A stretch of DNA of 64,000 nt from Desulfovibrio desulfuricans (GCF_024460775.1 NZ_JANFYZ010000004.1:186001-250000), one strand, 5' to 3'; shown: positions 17,594-26,826, counted from the first letter of the stretch. The notes: generated from the sequence alone by a model not told the origin. A program made the numbers and translations.

Positions 17594-19306
17594 ATGGCAG
17601 GTTTGGAAACCGGGCACGACAACGAAATCAATTTCGAAAGCGCCCTTGAAAACTACCTCAATCCCGATTTCGGCGATCTTGAGGAAGGCTCTATCACGAA
17701 GGGCGAAATCGTCCGCGTGGATGATGACAATGTGCTTGTTGACGTGAACTTTAAGTCCGAAGGGCAGATTCCCGCGGCAGAATTCCGCGACCCCGCCGGC
17801 AACATTTCCGTCAAAGTGGGCGATCGTGTTGACGTTTACGTTGTTCGCAAGAACGAAAACGACGGCACCATCACTCTTTCTTTCGAGAAAGCCAAGCGCA
17901 TGCAGGTGTTCGACCAGCTCGAAGACGTGCAGGAAAACAACCGGGTCATCAAGGGCCACATTGTCCGCCGCATCAAGGGTGGCTACACCGTGGACATCGG
18001 CGGTGTGGAAGCGTTTTTGCCCGGTTCACATGTGGATCTGCGCCCCGTGCCGGATATGGATGCCCTGGTCAACCAGGAATTCGAATTCCGCGTGCTCAAG
18101 ATCAACCGCCGCCGCAGCAACGTTATCGTTTCTCGCCGCGTGCTGCTTGAAGAGGAGCGCGATTCCAAACGCCAGGATCTGCTGCGCACCCTTGAAGAAA
18201 ACCAGATCGTTACCGGTAAGGCCAAGAACATCACCGAATACGGCGTGTTTGTTGACCTCGGCGGCCTCGACGGCCTGCTGCACATCACCGACATGAGCTG
18301 GAAGCGCATTCGCCATCCCAAGGAAATGATCACCATCGGTCAGGAACTGACCCTGAAGGTGCTTTCCTTCGATCGCGACAACAACAAAGTTTCCCTCGGC
18401 CTCAAGCAGCTCGTGCCCGACCCGTGGCAGGACATCTCCGCTCGCTTCCCCGAAGGGGCCAAGTGCAGCGGCAAGGTCACCAACCTGGTTGACTACGGCG
18501 CATTTGTGGAACTGGAACCCGGCGTTGAAGGCCTGGTGCACATTTCCGAAATGTCCTGGACCCGCAAGCTGCGTCATCCTTCCCAGATGGTTCACACCGG
18601 CGACGAAGTCGAAGTGGTCATCCTGGGCGTGGACGGCGACAAGAAGCGCATCAGCCTCGGCATGAAGCAGGTTCGCCCCAATCCCTGGGAACTGGTTGCT
18701 GAAAAGTACCCCGAAGGCACCGTCCTTGAAGGCGTCATCAAGAACATTACCGAATTCGGCATGTTCATTGGCATCGAGGACGGCATCGACGGTCTTATCC
18801 ACGTTTCCGACATTTCCTGGACCAAGAAAGTGCGTCATCCCAACGAACTGTACAAGGTGGGCGACACCGTGCAGGCCAAGGTGCTGACCGTGGATCAGGA
18901 AAACGAAAAGTTCACCCTCGGCGTGAAGCAGCTGGTGGACGATCCGTGGGGCCATGTGCCCAACACCTACCCCGTGGGCTGCACCATCAAGGGTATCGTG
19001 ACCAACATCACCGACTTCGGCCTCTTTGTTGAAGTGGAAGAAGGCATTGAAGGTCTGGTGCACGTGTCCGAACTTTCCAGCAAGAAAGTGAAGACCCCCG
19101 CCGAGATCTACAAGGAAGGCCAGGAAATCCAGGCCAAGGTCATCCATGTCAGCGCTGAAGAGCGCCGTCTGGGCCTGTCCATCAAGCAGATCAAGGACGA
19201 AGAAGAACGCCGCAAGCCCAAGGAATTCCATTCCGGCCCGCAAGAAGCCGGTCAGAGCCTGGGCGACCTGCTCAAGCAGAAGTTTGAAGAAAGCGAAAAC
19301 AGCTAG
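17594..19306 (+). CDS. rpsA: 30S ribosomal protein S1
   Basis: 570 residues, the normal length for a six-domain S1, which binds mRNA on the small subunit and helps initiation. S1/OB repeats are plain, including KNITEYGVFVDLGGLDGLLH, TNLVDYGAFVELEPGVEGLVH, KNITEFGMFIGIEDGIDGLIH and TNITDFGLFVEVEEGIEGLVH, each followed by HISEMSW- or HVSDISW-type ends. ATG 17594 is chosen because GGAGG lies 8 bases upstream; the upstream in-frame extension has no such site. A strong terminator follows. Codon use is highly biased, as expected for a highly expressed gene. Confidence 0.97.
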   Translation: MAGLETGHDNEINFESALENYLNPDFGDLEEGSITKGEIVRVDDDNVLVDVNFKSEGQIPAAEFRDPAGNISVKVGDRVDVYVVRKNENDGTITLSFEKAKRMQVFDQLEDVQENNRVIKGHIVRRIKGGYTVDIGGVEAFLPGSHVDLRPVPDMDALVNQEFEFRVLKINRRRSNVIVSRRVLLEEERDSKRQDLLRTLEENQIVTGKAKNITEYGVFVDLGGLDGLLHITDMSWKRIRHPKEMITIGQELTLKVLSFDRDNNKVSLGLKQLVPDPWQDISARFPEGAKCSGKVTNLVDYGAFVELEPGVEGLVHISEMSWTRKLRHPSQMVHTGDEVEVVILGVDGDKKRISLGMKQVRPNPWELVAEKYPEGTVLEGVIKNITEFGMFIGIEDGIDGLIHVSDISWTKKVRHPNELYKVGDTVQAKVLTVDQENEKFTLGVKQLVDDPWGHVPNTYPVGCTIKGIVTNITDFGLFVEVEEGIEGLVHVSELSSKKVKTPAEIYKEGQEIQAKVIHVSAEERRLGLSIKQIKDEEERRKPKEFHSGPQEAGQSLGDLLKQKFEESENS

Positions 19307-19330
19307 TCTGTTTCTGCTTCAAAATACAAA

Positions 19331-19359
19331 AGGGCGTTCCCGCAAGGGAGCGCCCTTTC
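19331..19359 (+). terminator. Rho-independent terminator of rpsA
   Basis: An 11-bp stem, AGGGCGTTCCC and GGGAGCGCCCT, around a GCAA tetraloop, then TTCTTGTT, 24 bases after the stop codon. Confidence 0.9.
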
Positions 19360-19572
19360 TTGTTGTCTGCCAGTTGCCTGCCAGCAACAAACAGCGAGGG
19401 GAGATTGAGTCGGGGGCGTACCCGTGATCTCACGCGGGGCTGGCACCCTGCCCCAGTGGCAGAACTACCGCCGCACGGGGAGGCATGCGCCCAGACATCA
19501 ACAATGGCAGACATTCGCACAATAGCCCGCCGCCATAATCACCGGCTAGTCCGCCAGCCTGCAGCCTCCTGA

Positions 19573-20415
19573 TCAGGCCAGCTTGAGCAGTGCGGCACCA
19601 CCGACAACCAGCAGCACAGAAAATCCGCGCAAGGGCGTAAAACGCTCGTGCAGCAGCCACATGGCCAGCAGCATGCCAAAGATCACCGAGGTTTCGCGCA
19701 GGGCCGCCACCACGGCAATGGGCGCAAGGGTCATGGCCCACAGGGCAATGCCGTATGAGCCCATGCTCGCCAAGCCGCCAAACGTACCCACGGCAAGCCG
19801 CTTACGGGCATAGCTCACGTAGCTCCAGCCATGCCGCCACAGAATGTAAACATGCACGGGGAGCGCGTTGATCAAAAAAATCCAGGTGGTGTAGGTGGCA
19901 GCGTTGCCGCTTTCGCGCGCACCAAGGCCGTCCGCCAGCGTGTACCCCATAATGACACATGATGTGCGCAACGAGATAAAAACTTCGCTCCACCCATAGC
20001 CACGGCGCATATTATCCGTGGCAAGGCACAGAATACCGGCGCACAGCGTCAGCACACCGCACCATGCGCCCGCAGACATATTTACGCCAAAGGCCAGCAG
20101 GGCCAGCGAGGTGAGCAAGGGCGCGCAGCCGCGCATTACGGTATAGGCAAAAGACATGTCTACCCGCTCATATGCGGCAGAAATGCAGATGTAATACCCA
20201 AGATGGCACAGACACGACATGCCAAGATAAGGCCACGCGGCCTGCGGCAAAGGCGGCAAAAAAGGCAGCAGGCACAACGCGCCTGCGCAAGCGCCAAGAG
20301 CGTTCAAACCCGTTTCAAACAGCTTGTTTGAGCCGCTTTTGACAATAATATTCCAAAGCGCGTGTAAAAATGCGGCAAAGAGGATGGCGAGCAATATTGA
20401 TGGCGACATGGGCAT
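19573..20415 (-). CDS. EamA/DMT-family transporter
   Basis: 280 residues with about ten hydrophobic helices in two similar halves, as in the drug/metabolite transporter superfamily. Recognisable features are the N-terminal FAAFLHALWNIIVKSG, the inward helix ending YTVMRGCAPLLTSL, and the second-half GTFGGLASMGSYGIALWAM. Start 20415 is chosen because GAGG lies 7 bases upstream. The substrate is unknown; relatives export amino acids or metabolites. It is divergent from the diguanylate cyclase gene. Confidence 0.82.
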   Translation of the reverse strand: MPMSPSILLAILFAAFLHALWNIIVKSGSNKLFETGLNALGACAGALCLLPFLPPLPQAAWPYLGMSCLCHLGYYICISAAYERVDMSFAYTVMRGCAPLLTSLALLAFGVNMSAGAWCGVLTLCAGILCLATDNMRRGYGWSEVFISLRTSCVIMGYTLADGLGARESGNAATYTTWIFLINALPVHVYILWRHGWSYVSYARKRLAVGTFGGLASMGSYGIALWAMTLAPIAVVAALRETSVIFGMLLAMWLLHERFTPLRGFSVLLVVGGAALLKLA

Positions 20416-20793
20416 TGCTACCTCTTTGCCGGGAGAATGCCAAGGCAACGTGCTTCCCCAAGCAAAATGGGCAATACACCAGTTGGAGCCACATACATTG
20501 CGGTAATGCCGCCCACAATTGCCAGCGGACTCTGCACGCGCAGGGCTTGTTGCCTGTTATCTTGGGAAAAACTGCGGCTGGCAATGGTTCCCGCTGCTCT
20601 GGCCCGCTGTTTCGCTGACTGCGCTGTACAGGGAAGACTCTGCAAATATAGCACGCAAGAGCCTTTATCCCTTTTGACTGCAAGAGCAAAAATCAATACG
20701 ATTAGAATTCACAGCCGCCGCGCAGGTTCCGCACTCTTGCACGGCGCAATTTTTTTATCCTGCCCCAAACCAATCCCCCATGCGGAAGCAAAC
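20416..20793. other. Divergent intergenic region
   Basis: 378 bases between the EamA transporter and the response-regulator gene. No gene is supported. A plausible plus-strand promoter is at 20674-20702. An in-frame upward extension of the downstream frame exists but has no initiation signals. Confidence 0.4.
20674..20702 (+). promoter_or_regulatory. Putative promoter of the diguanylate cyclase gene
   Basis: TTGACT (20674-20679), 17 bases, then TACGAT (20697-20702), about 90 bases before the start codon. Both boxes match the sigma-70 consensus at four or five positions. Confidence 0.5.
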
Positions 20794-22038
20794 ATGCAGA
20801 AAGTTCTCATCGTTGAAGACAGCCGGACAACAGCACGTTTTATGGCGCACAATCTCAAGGAACAATTGGGGCTTTCCTACGAATGCGCCGAGAACCGCCA
20901 GCAAGCCTTGAAACTGCTGGAGGACAACCCTTCGCAGTACTTTCTGGCCCTTTGCGACCTCAACCTGCCTGATGCCCCCAACGGCGAAATTGTCCCTGCC
21001 ATCCTTGCCCGAAACATCCCTGTGGTGGTGGTCAGCGCTCATTTTGACGAAGACATCTATAAACGCCTCATGCTGCAGGGTGTTACCGATTACATCGTCA
21101 AGCGCACCCCCGATGATATGATGTACCTCATGCGCGTGGTGAGCCGCCTGCGCGCCAACAGCGGTGTTGAAGCCCTGATCGTGGACGATTCCAACCTCTG
21201 GTGTATGCAGGTATCCGAGTTGCTGCGTCGTCAGCGCATCACCGCCTACACGGCGAGCAACGGTCTGGAAGCCTTGCAGATCCTCAAGGAGCACCCCGCC
21301 ATACGCGTTGTGCTGGCCGACCACTACATGCCCGGCATGGACGGCATCAAACTCACCGCCGCCATCCGCAAAACCCACACCATGGACGAGCTGTCCATTA
21401 TTGTCATTTCTGTGGGTACGGACGCGGGTGCGCAATTTCTGCGGTCAGGCGCCAATGATTACGTATTCAAAACCTCCTCCTTTGAAGAGCTGTTGTGCCG
21501 TATTTCCATGAATCTTGACATACAGGATCTTATCCGCAAAAACCGCGCCCTGGCAGAGCGCGATGCCCTCACCAACCTGCTGGTGCGCCGTCAGTTTTTC
21601 TCTGAGGCGCAAGAGGCTGTGGCCGAGGCAAGAAAAGACCGCCGCCCCCTGGCCGCCGCAATGATCGACGTTGACTATTTCAAGCAGGTCAATGACCGTT
21701 ACGGGCACCTGGCGGGCGATATTGCCCTGCGGCAACTTGGCGGCATGCTGCGCGACGAGTTTCCCGCTCCCTACATCTGCGGGCGCTACGGCGGCGAAGA
21801 GTTTTGCGTGGTCGCGCCGAGCATGGATAAAGACGACTTTGCCCGAAGGCTTGAAAATTTTCGCACTTCCGTTAGTTCAAAACCAGTGCAGATCGGCGCG
21901 CTCAGCATAGCCATTTCTGTTTCCATCGGTATGGCCGAGCAAAAGGCCAGCGACCTCGAATCGCTCATCAACGCGGCCGATGCCCAACTTTACACAGCCA
22001 AACGGGAAGGGCGCGACCGCTTTGTCTGGCAAGCATAA
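20794..22038 (+). CDS. Response regulator with two receiver domains and a GGDEF diguanylate cyclase domain
   Basis: 414 residues, cytoplasmic. REC1 (about 1-120) has VEDS and the phospho-acceptor Asp55 in CDLNLPD with Lys103. REC2 (about 125-245) has VDDSN, Asp176 in LADHYMPGMDG and Lys226. The GGDEF domain (about 250-412) has RDALTNLLVRRQF, DVDYFKQVNDRYGH and the active RYGGEEFC (333-337), so c-di-GMP synthesis is expected. The RxxD inhibitory site is absent at the usual place (PAPY instead), suggesting weak product inhibition. This PleD-like layout usually senses phosphorylation through dimerisation. No histidine kinase is adjacent. The nspC gene follows after 53 bases. Confidence 0.9.
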   Translation: MQKVLIVEDSRTTARFMAHNLKEQLGLSYECAENRQQALKLLEDNPSQYFLALCDLNLPDAPNGEIVPAILARNIPVVVVSAHFDEDIYKRLMLQGVTDYIVKRTPDDMMYLMRVVSRLRANSGVEALIVDDSNLWCMQVSELLRRQRITAYTASNGLEALQILKEHPAIRVVLADHYMPGMDGIKLTAAIRKTHTMDELSIIVISVGTDAGAQFLRSGANDYVFKTSSFEELLCRISMNLDIQDLIRKNRALAERDALTNLLVRRQFFSEAQEAVAEARKDRRPLAAAMIDVDYFKQVNDRYGHLAGDIALRQLGGMLRDEFPAPYICGRYGGEEFCVVAPSMDKDDFARRLENFRTSVSSKPVQIGALSIAISVSIGMAEQKASDLESLINAADAQLYTAKREGRDRFVWQA

Positions 22039-22091
22039 GCCAGCGCGGGCGCGACACCATACTGAAACTCTCTTTGTTTAAAGGAATATCC

Positions 22092-23312
22092 ATGCACTGC
22101 CAGAACCTTCTGTTCGATCCCGCCCGTATTCCTTCGCCCTGTTTTGTTCTGGACGAAGCGCAGCTTCTGGCCAATGCCGCCACTCTGGGCGCAGTTCAGG
22201 AGCGCACCGGGGCCAAAATTCTTCTTGCGCTCAAGGGCTACGCAGCATGGGCAACTTTTCCGCTTCTTTCGCGCGCCAAGGGGCACGGCCCCTTGTGGGG
22301 GGCCTGCGCAAGCTCCGTGGACGAAGCGCGGCTGGCACGGGAGGACTTTGGCGGCGAGGTGCATGCCTTTGCCGCTGCCTGGAACCGACGCGAAATGGCC
22401 GAACTGCTCACCCTTGTGGACCATCTGGTATTCAACTCCATTGCCCAGTGGCGCGAATTCGCGCCCGCAGTGGCCATGCAGAACAAGAGCCGCTGCCCGG
22501 ATCGTCAGATTCAGTGCGGCCTGCGCATCAATCCTGAGCATTCCGAGGGAGCAGCCGCCATCTACAATCCCTGCTCGCCTGGCTCGCGCCTGGGCATCAG
22601 GCCCAAGGACTTTGATCCTGCGGCTCTGGAGGGCATTTCCGGGCTTCATTTCCACACCCTATGCGAACAGGGGGCAGATGCCCTTGAGCGCACCCTGGCG
22701 GCCGTTGAGCGCCATTTTGGGCAGTGGTTGCCGCAGTGCCGCTGGATCAACTTTGGCGGCGGGCACCACATCACCAAACCCGGCTATGATCTTGATCTGC
22801 TCTGCCGCTGCCTGACCGACTGGCGCGACCGCTACAACGCGCAGATATACCTGGAGCCGGGAGAGGCTGTAGCTCTGGACGCAGGCTGGCTTGTGGCAAC
22901 GGTGCTGGATGTGGTGCAGGCCGACATGCCTGTGGCCATTCTTGATATCGGCGTTCCCTGCCACATGCCCGATGTCATTGAAATGCCCTATCGCCCGCGT
23001 GTACGCTACGAATCTGCAAATGTGGCCGAACTGGCGGGCGAGGCCGGGGAACAGGCCTGGACATGCCGCCTTGCCGGAAAATCCTGCCTGGCGGGCGATG
23101 TGGCAGGAGAATATTCTTTCAACGCGCCTCTTGTGCCTGGTCAGCGGCTGGTGTTTGAAGACATGGCCATTTACAGCATGGTCAAAACCACCACTTTCAA
23201 CGGCCTGCGCCTGCCATCCATTGGCATTTGCGAGGCCGATGCAGCGGGCGACACGCGCTTTCGCATGCTGCGGGAATTTGGCTACCAGGATTTTAGAACG
23301 CGGCTTTCATAA
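22092..23312 (+). CDS. nspC: Carboxynorspermidine decarboxylase
   Basis: 406 residues from ATG 22092, chosen for AAGGA about 8 bases upstream. It is a PLP enzyme of the alanine-racemase-fold ornithine decarboxylase family that makes norspermidine or spermidine in the alternative polyamine pathway. Motifs: the PLP lysine in LLALKGYA (Lys48), GLHFHTLCEQGAD, NFGGGHHITKPGYD, LEPGEAVALDAG, and GVPCHMPDVIEMPYRP. The partner carboxynorspermidine dehydrogenase is not adjacent. The gene lies directly behind a diguanylate cyclase; norspermidine signalling is linked to c-di-GMP in Vibrio, but a link here is only suggestive. Confidence 0.92.
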   Translation: MHCQNLLFDPARIPSPCFVLDEAQLLANAATLGAVQERTGAKILLALKGYAAWATFPLLSRAKGHGPLWGACASSVDEARLAREDFGGEVHAFAAAWNRREMAELLTLVDHLVFNSIAQWREFAPAVAMQNKSRCPDRQIQCGLRINPEHSEGAAAIYNPCSPGSRLGIRPKDFDPAALEGISGLHFHTLCEQGADALERTLAAVERHFGQWLPQCRWINFGGGHHITKPGYDLDLLCRCLTDWRDRYNAQIYLEPGEAVALDAGWLVATVLDVVQADMPVAILDIGVPCHMPDVIEMPYRPRVRYESANVAELAGEAGEQAWTCRLAGKSCLAGDVAGEYSFNAPLVPGQRLVFEDMAIYSMVKTTTFNGLRLPSIGICEADAAGDTRFRMLREFGYQDFRTRLS

Positions 23313-23353
23313 GCGGACATAACTGTCCTCGTATTATTCTATTTTAGAAAGCA

Positions 23354-23384
23354 GAAAGGCCCGGATCGTTGATCCGGGCCTTTC
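23354..23384. terminator. Bidirectional terminator between nspC and the polysaccharide deacetylase gene
   Basis: A perfect 14-bp stem, GAAAGGCCCGGATC and its complement, with a GTT loop. It lies between two convergent genes. Confidence 0.85.
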
Positions 23385-23499
23385 ATTTGTACTTCCCTGT
23401 GGGGGGGAGGACAGTGGAAAATCTGGAGGCATGCTCTCATGCCATAGCTGAATTACACGCCTTTGGCAGAGCAATGTCAAAAGAAACATTAATCCCGCA

Positions 23500-24534
23500 T
23501 CAGGAGGCAGGAGCCTGCGCCGGGGAAAGGGCAGAGCCTTCTCTCGGCTGGACTGCACTGCTGCCGGCAGGCTGGGGAGCATCCTGCGCGGGATGCGCGG
23601 CAGTGCCCGGCAATGCGGCCTGCCCAGCCATCTCAGGGCTTGGGCTTTCCTCCAGTTGCCAGGGAGTGCTGCTGCGCGCCAGAGGGATATCTGCCGAACC
23701 GGCAGGGAAGCTGTGCGGCGGCAGTTCTTCCGACTGGTGCACGCCCTCAACCTGATGCCGGGCAACCATGGGAGGTTCATCCATGCCGGGTGCGCCACGC
23801 TTGACGCGCGTCATGAGCAGGCCGGGTTCAGGATCCATAAGCCCCTCAAGATAGTCGGTCACAGTCACAAAACGCTGACAGCCGCCAGCGCGCAGATCAC
23901 GAATGATGCGCGGCAGGTCGTCCACAGTACGCTTGTGCGAGTCATGGAACAGAAAAATACCGCGCAGGGTTCCCGGCGCATAGACTGTGCCCCTGTTGTT
24001 GCGCAGGGTGGCGTAATTGTCTGGCAGGCGCTGCCAGTCGCGGCTGTCCATGGACCAGAGCATGAGGGAAAGCCCAAGGCTGGCCGCCACTTTTTCAGTA
24101 GAGGCATCATACGAACCGTAGGGCGGGCGTACGAACTGGGGCGAAGCCCCGAGGTTGCGCAAGATGGTATCTGTGCGGCGCAGTTCTTCTTCCTTGCGGG
24201 CAAGGCTGACCACACGCAGATTGGGGTGCGAATAGGAGTGGTTGCCCACCTCATGCCCCTCGGCGATGACGCGCTTTACGATATCGGGATGGCGCTCGGC
24301 CTGGCTGCCCAACATAAAAAACGTGGCGGGGATGCCGTATTCTTCCAGCATGTCCAGCAGATGCGGGGTGTTTATCGACGGACCGTCATCAAAGGTGAGG
24401 GCGCACAGGTTCTCACGCATGGGTTGATCCATGATGACGTTGCCTTCCACCACACGTGCCTGCGCCGACTGAGCAGCAAGCCCAAATGCAAAAAAGCAGG
24501 CTACCAGGCATATCTGCTTGAAAAAAAATCTCAT
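23500..24534 (-). CDS. Polysaccharide deacetylase (NodB domain), exported
   Basis: 344 residues. A signal peptide (FFFKQICLVACFFAFGLAAQSAQA) ends at about residue 26. The NodB domain covers about 40-235, with LTFDDGPS (Asp49, Asp50), GNHSYSHPN (His99, His103), VRPPYGSYD, WSMDSRDW and FLFHDSH, so all five catalytic motifs of carbohydrate esterase family 4 are present. It probably removes N-acetyl groups from peptidoglycan or exopolysaccharide in the periplasm. The last 100 residues are Pro/Ala/Ser-rich and likely disordered. ATG 24534 starts directly at the signal peptide. Confidence 0.9.
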   Translation of the reverse strand: MRFFFKQICLVACFFAFGLAAQSAQARVVEGNVIMDQPMRENLCALTFDDGPSINTPHLLDMLEEYGIPATFFMLGSQAERHPDIVKRVIAEGHEVGNHSYSHPNLRVVSLARKEEELRRTDTILRNLGASPQFVRPPYGSYDASTEKVAASLGLSLMLWSMDSRDWQRLPDNYATLRNNRGTVYAPGTLRGIFLFHDSHKRTVDDLPRIIRDLRAGGCQRFVTVTDYLEGLMDPEPGLLMTRVKRGAPGMDEPPMVARHQVEGVHQSEELPPHSFPAGSADIPLARSSTPWQLEESPSPEMAGQAALPGTAAHPAQDAPQPAGSSAVQPREGSALSPAQAPAS

Positions 24535-24840
24535 TTTTCTTGTGCCTCAACAGCGAATTGCCCAGAACAGAAAACCGCCTCCCCGGCGGCGCATTCACTG
24601 TGCTGCTTCTGCGCCGGAAGCGCGAAAACAGCGGCGTTCAGCGTTCTGTAATGTGCTAAGGGGAGGTCTAGCACTCCCCATGAAGCACCGCAACACAAGC
24701 AAAAGGGCATTCTGGGACATTTTTCGAACTTTTAGTTAAAAATCAGTATGTTAAAAATTTTGCCTTGTAAAAATTTTTTTACTTCTTTTTTTTCGCTTGA
24801 CTCTGAGGGGGTGTTTGCGTAGAACTCATTTTCGCCGGGA
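24535..24840. other. Intergenic region before tRNA-Val
   Basis: 306 bases without a supported gene. The last 120 bases are AT-rich and contain the tRNA promoter. Confidence 0.45.
24797..24825 (+). promoter_or_regulatory. Putative promoter of tRNA-Val/tRNA-Asp
   Basis: TTGACT (24797-24802), 17 bases, then TAGAAC (24820-24825), 15 bases before the tRNA-Val gene. Confidence 0.6.
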
Positions 24841-24916
24841 GGGCAGTTAGCTCAGCTGGTAGAGCACCGCCTTCACACGGCGGGGGCCACAGGTTCAAGT
24901 CCTGTACTGCCCACCA
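24841..24916 (+). tRNA. tRNA-Val (CAC)
   Basis: 76 nt with encoded CCA. Acceptor stem GGGCAGT/ACTGCCC, anticodon loop TTCACAC giving CAC, T-loop TTCAAGT. Followed after 11 bases by tRNA-Asp. Confidence 0.97.
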
Positions 24917-24927
24917 TCCCCAAAAAC

Positions 24928-25004
<77 letters not shown>

Positions 25005-25012
25005 GAAGTCAC

Positions 25013-25046
25013 CGGGAGGTCAGATCACTGACCTCCCGTTTCTTTT
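25013..25046 (+). terminator. Rho-independent terminator of the tRNA-Val/Asp operon
   Basis: An 11-bp stem, CGGGAGGTCAG and CTGACCTCCCG, with a four-base loop, then TTTCTTTT, nine bases after tRNA-Asp. Confidence 0.9.
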
Positions 25047-25071
25047 ATTGTAGCCCACGCGCAATAAATTA

Positions 25072-25105
25072 AGGGCCGCCCACAACCGAGGGCGGCCCTG
25101 TTTTT
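25072..25105 (-). terminator. Terminator of the ArsR-family gene
   Basis: A 10-bp perfect stem (AGGGCCGCCC and GGGCGGCCCT) with AT-rich flanks on both sides. It lies downstream of the minus-strand regulator gene, about 100 bases past its stop. Confidence 0.7.
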
Positions 25106-25211
25106 ATCCATTGCGAAAACTACGGAGTCTTTCTGTCGGTTCTTGGGCTGCTTCCGCCGTCTGCACGGAACCACACAACCACCTTCTGTCCTATCAGCAG
25201 GCTGTCCATCT

Positions 25212-25562
25212 CTATTCGTCCACATCTTTCCTGCCATACTCTTCGGCATACGCCGCCAGAATTTCGGCTATCATCCGCCCAAAACGGGGCTGCAATTCCT
25301 GGCACCGCGGGGTATTCTTGAGCGCAACACCGCTTCTCTCACTGCGGATCAGGCCAGCCTCGCGCAATATCCTGAAATGCTGCGAAAGGGTCGACTTGGG
25401 TATGGCCCTGTCCGGCATGTTCAGGAAGTCAGAACACATTTTTGGCGAATTTGAGCGTATGATTTCCTTGAGAATCTGTACGCGCACAGGATCAGAAAGG
25501 GCGTGCAGAAGACCTTCGACCGTTACGTTTTCAACAGCCGGATGGTGCAGGGTTTTCATCAT
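25212..25562 (-). CDS. ArsR-family transcriptional regulator
   Basis: 116 residues from ATG 25562; a second ATG follows at 25559 and AGGA lies upstream of both. A winged helix is evident: LLHALSDPVRVQILKEI, then MPDRAIPKSTLSQHFRILREAGLIRSERSG with the recognition helix STLSQHFRIL. No ArsR-type CxC metal motif is seen; single cysteines (MCSDF, RCQEL) leave redox or thiol sensing open. It is divergent from an exported metallo-beta-lactamase-fold gene 212 bases away, and probably controls it and itself. Confidence 0.85.
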   Translation of the reverse strand: MMKTLHHPAVENVTVEGLLHALSDPVRVQILKEIIRSNSPKMCSDFLNMPDRAIPKSTLSQHFRILREAGLIRSERSGVALKNTPRCQELQPRFGRMIAEILAAYAEEYGRKDVDE

Positions 25563-25620
25563 TTTTTCCTGGTATAAAAGCAAAAGGACGGCGCCAGACG
25601 GCAAACCTGCGCAGGCGATA

Positions 25621-25663
25621 TTGACACCCGTCCCAATAGTTCATAAAAACGGAACTAATGAAC
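25621..25663. promoter_or_regulatory. Candidate promoter and operator in the ArsR/MBL divergent region
   Basis: TTGACA (25621-25626), a 17-base spacer, then TAAAAA (25644-25649) could be a promoter for the plus-strand gene. Overlapping it is a 6-bp perfect inverted repeat, GTTCAT and ATGAAC (25639-25644 and 25658-25663). A binding site that covers the -10 would fit repression by the divergent ArsR protein. Confidence 0.4.
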
Positions 25664-25774
25664 AATATGCATATGCATTCCGCCAAAACCAAGCATATAC
25701 TGGGGATAGAGGGCATTCAAGCATGCATATGCGGCATCCTAGCCCCAGATGACTCCAGCCAAACAGGAGATCGC

Positions 25775-26764
25775 ATGAACAGACGCCAGTTTCTTCAACA
25801 GGCAGCAGTCGCTTCACTTGTTTTGCCCGGTGCGGCGCTGTTGCCGCACCCTTCCCTCGCAGCTACACCGCCGCCCGCGCCGCTTTACCGACAGGCAGGC
25901 TACTACTGGCTGCAACTGGGGGATGTGCATGTGGCGGCAATTTCCGATGGCACATTGGCCAGCAACGCACGGCTGATCAGCGCCAAACAGGGACAGGTAG
26001 AAGAAGCCCTTAAAAAGGCCTATGTACCCTCGCCCAGGCCTACCTCTGTCAATGCCTTTCTTATTCTCGCCCAAAACCGCCGTATCCTCGTAGATACTGG
26101 CTCAGGCAAGCTGCTCGGCCCAACCGCAAACAAACTTGCAGCCAGCCTTGAGGGGGCCGGGTTCAAACCCGGCGATATCACGGATATTCTGCTCACGCAC
26201 ATCCACGGCGACCACTCTGGCGGGCTTACAGTGGACGGCAAAAGGGTTTTCCCGTCTGCCACCGTGCATGTGAACCGCGTTGAGGCCGAATTCTGGCTCA
26301 GCGCTGCCCAGATGGACAAGTCGCCGGAGTATTTCAGGCCCATGTTTGTGAAAGGGCAGGAATCCCTGGCCCCATACCTCAGCGCGGGCAAGGTGGCCCA
26401 TTTTGAAGCGGGCCAAATGGTGCTGCCCGGAATATACGCCGTGGCCGCACCGGGGCACACTCCTGGCCACACATGTTATCTGCTTGAAAGCAATGGAGAA
26501 AAGCTGTTGTTCTGGGGAGATACCGTTCATGTAGCGGAAGCGCAGTTCCCCCTGCCGGATACGGCCATTGAGTATGACCTTGACCCGGAGGGAGCCGTCA
26601 GGCAGAGGCAGCGTCTTTTTGCGGAAGCCGCGGAAAAGGGACACCTTGTGGCTGGGGCGCACATTTCCTTTCCCGGCATTGGGCATGTGGGCAAGGCGGG
26701 GCAGGGATATCAGTGGTTCCCCATCCCCTATGTCAACGATGCCGTCCAGGGCTCTGCAAAATAA
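25775..26764 (+). CDS. Exported metallo-beta-lactamase-fold hydrolase
   Basis: 329 residues from ATG 25775, which follows AGGAG by seven bases. The N-terminus NRRQFLQQAAVASLVLPGAALL resembles a Tat signal (RR with Phe-Leu), giving a periplasmic enzyme. The MBL core has LTHIHGDHSGG (His142, His144, Asp146, His147), APGHTPGHTCYLL, WGDTVHV and AGAHISFPGIGHVG. The set fits the AHL-lactonase/alkyl-hydrolase-like branch with a binuclear metal site. The substrate is unknown. Divergent from an ArsR-family gene that probably regulates it. Confidence 0.85.
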   Translation: MNRRQFLQQAAVASLVLPGAALLPHPSLAATPPPAPLYRQAGYYWLQLGDVHVAAISDGTLASNARLISAKQGQVEEALKKAYVPSPRPTSVNAFLILAQNRRILVDTGSGKLLGPTANKLAASLEGAGFKPGDITDILLTHIHGDHSGGLTVDGKRVFPSATVHVNRVEAEFWLSAAQMDKSPEYFRPMFVKGQESLAPYLSAGKVAHFEAGQMVLPGIYAVAAPGHTPGHTCYLLESNGEKLLFWGDTVHVAEAQFPLPDTAIEYDLDPEGAVRQRQRLFAEAAEKGHLVAGAHISFPGIGHVGKAGQGYQWFPIPYVNDAVQGSAK

Positions 26765-26826
26765 CAACCGCTGTTCTCTCGCCAGCCACAAACCAGCCCG
26801 CCCACAGCACGTGTTTGCTCGCATGA

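Noticed and set aside
18026-19243. 405-codon open frame antisense to rpsA
   Set aside because: Shadow of rpsA with low-complexity composition and no start signal.
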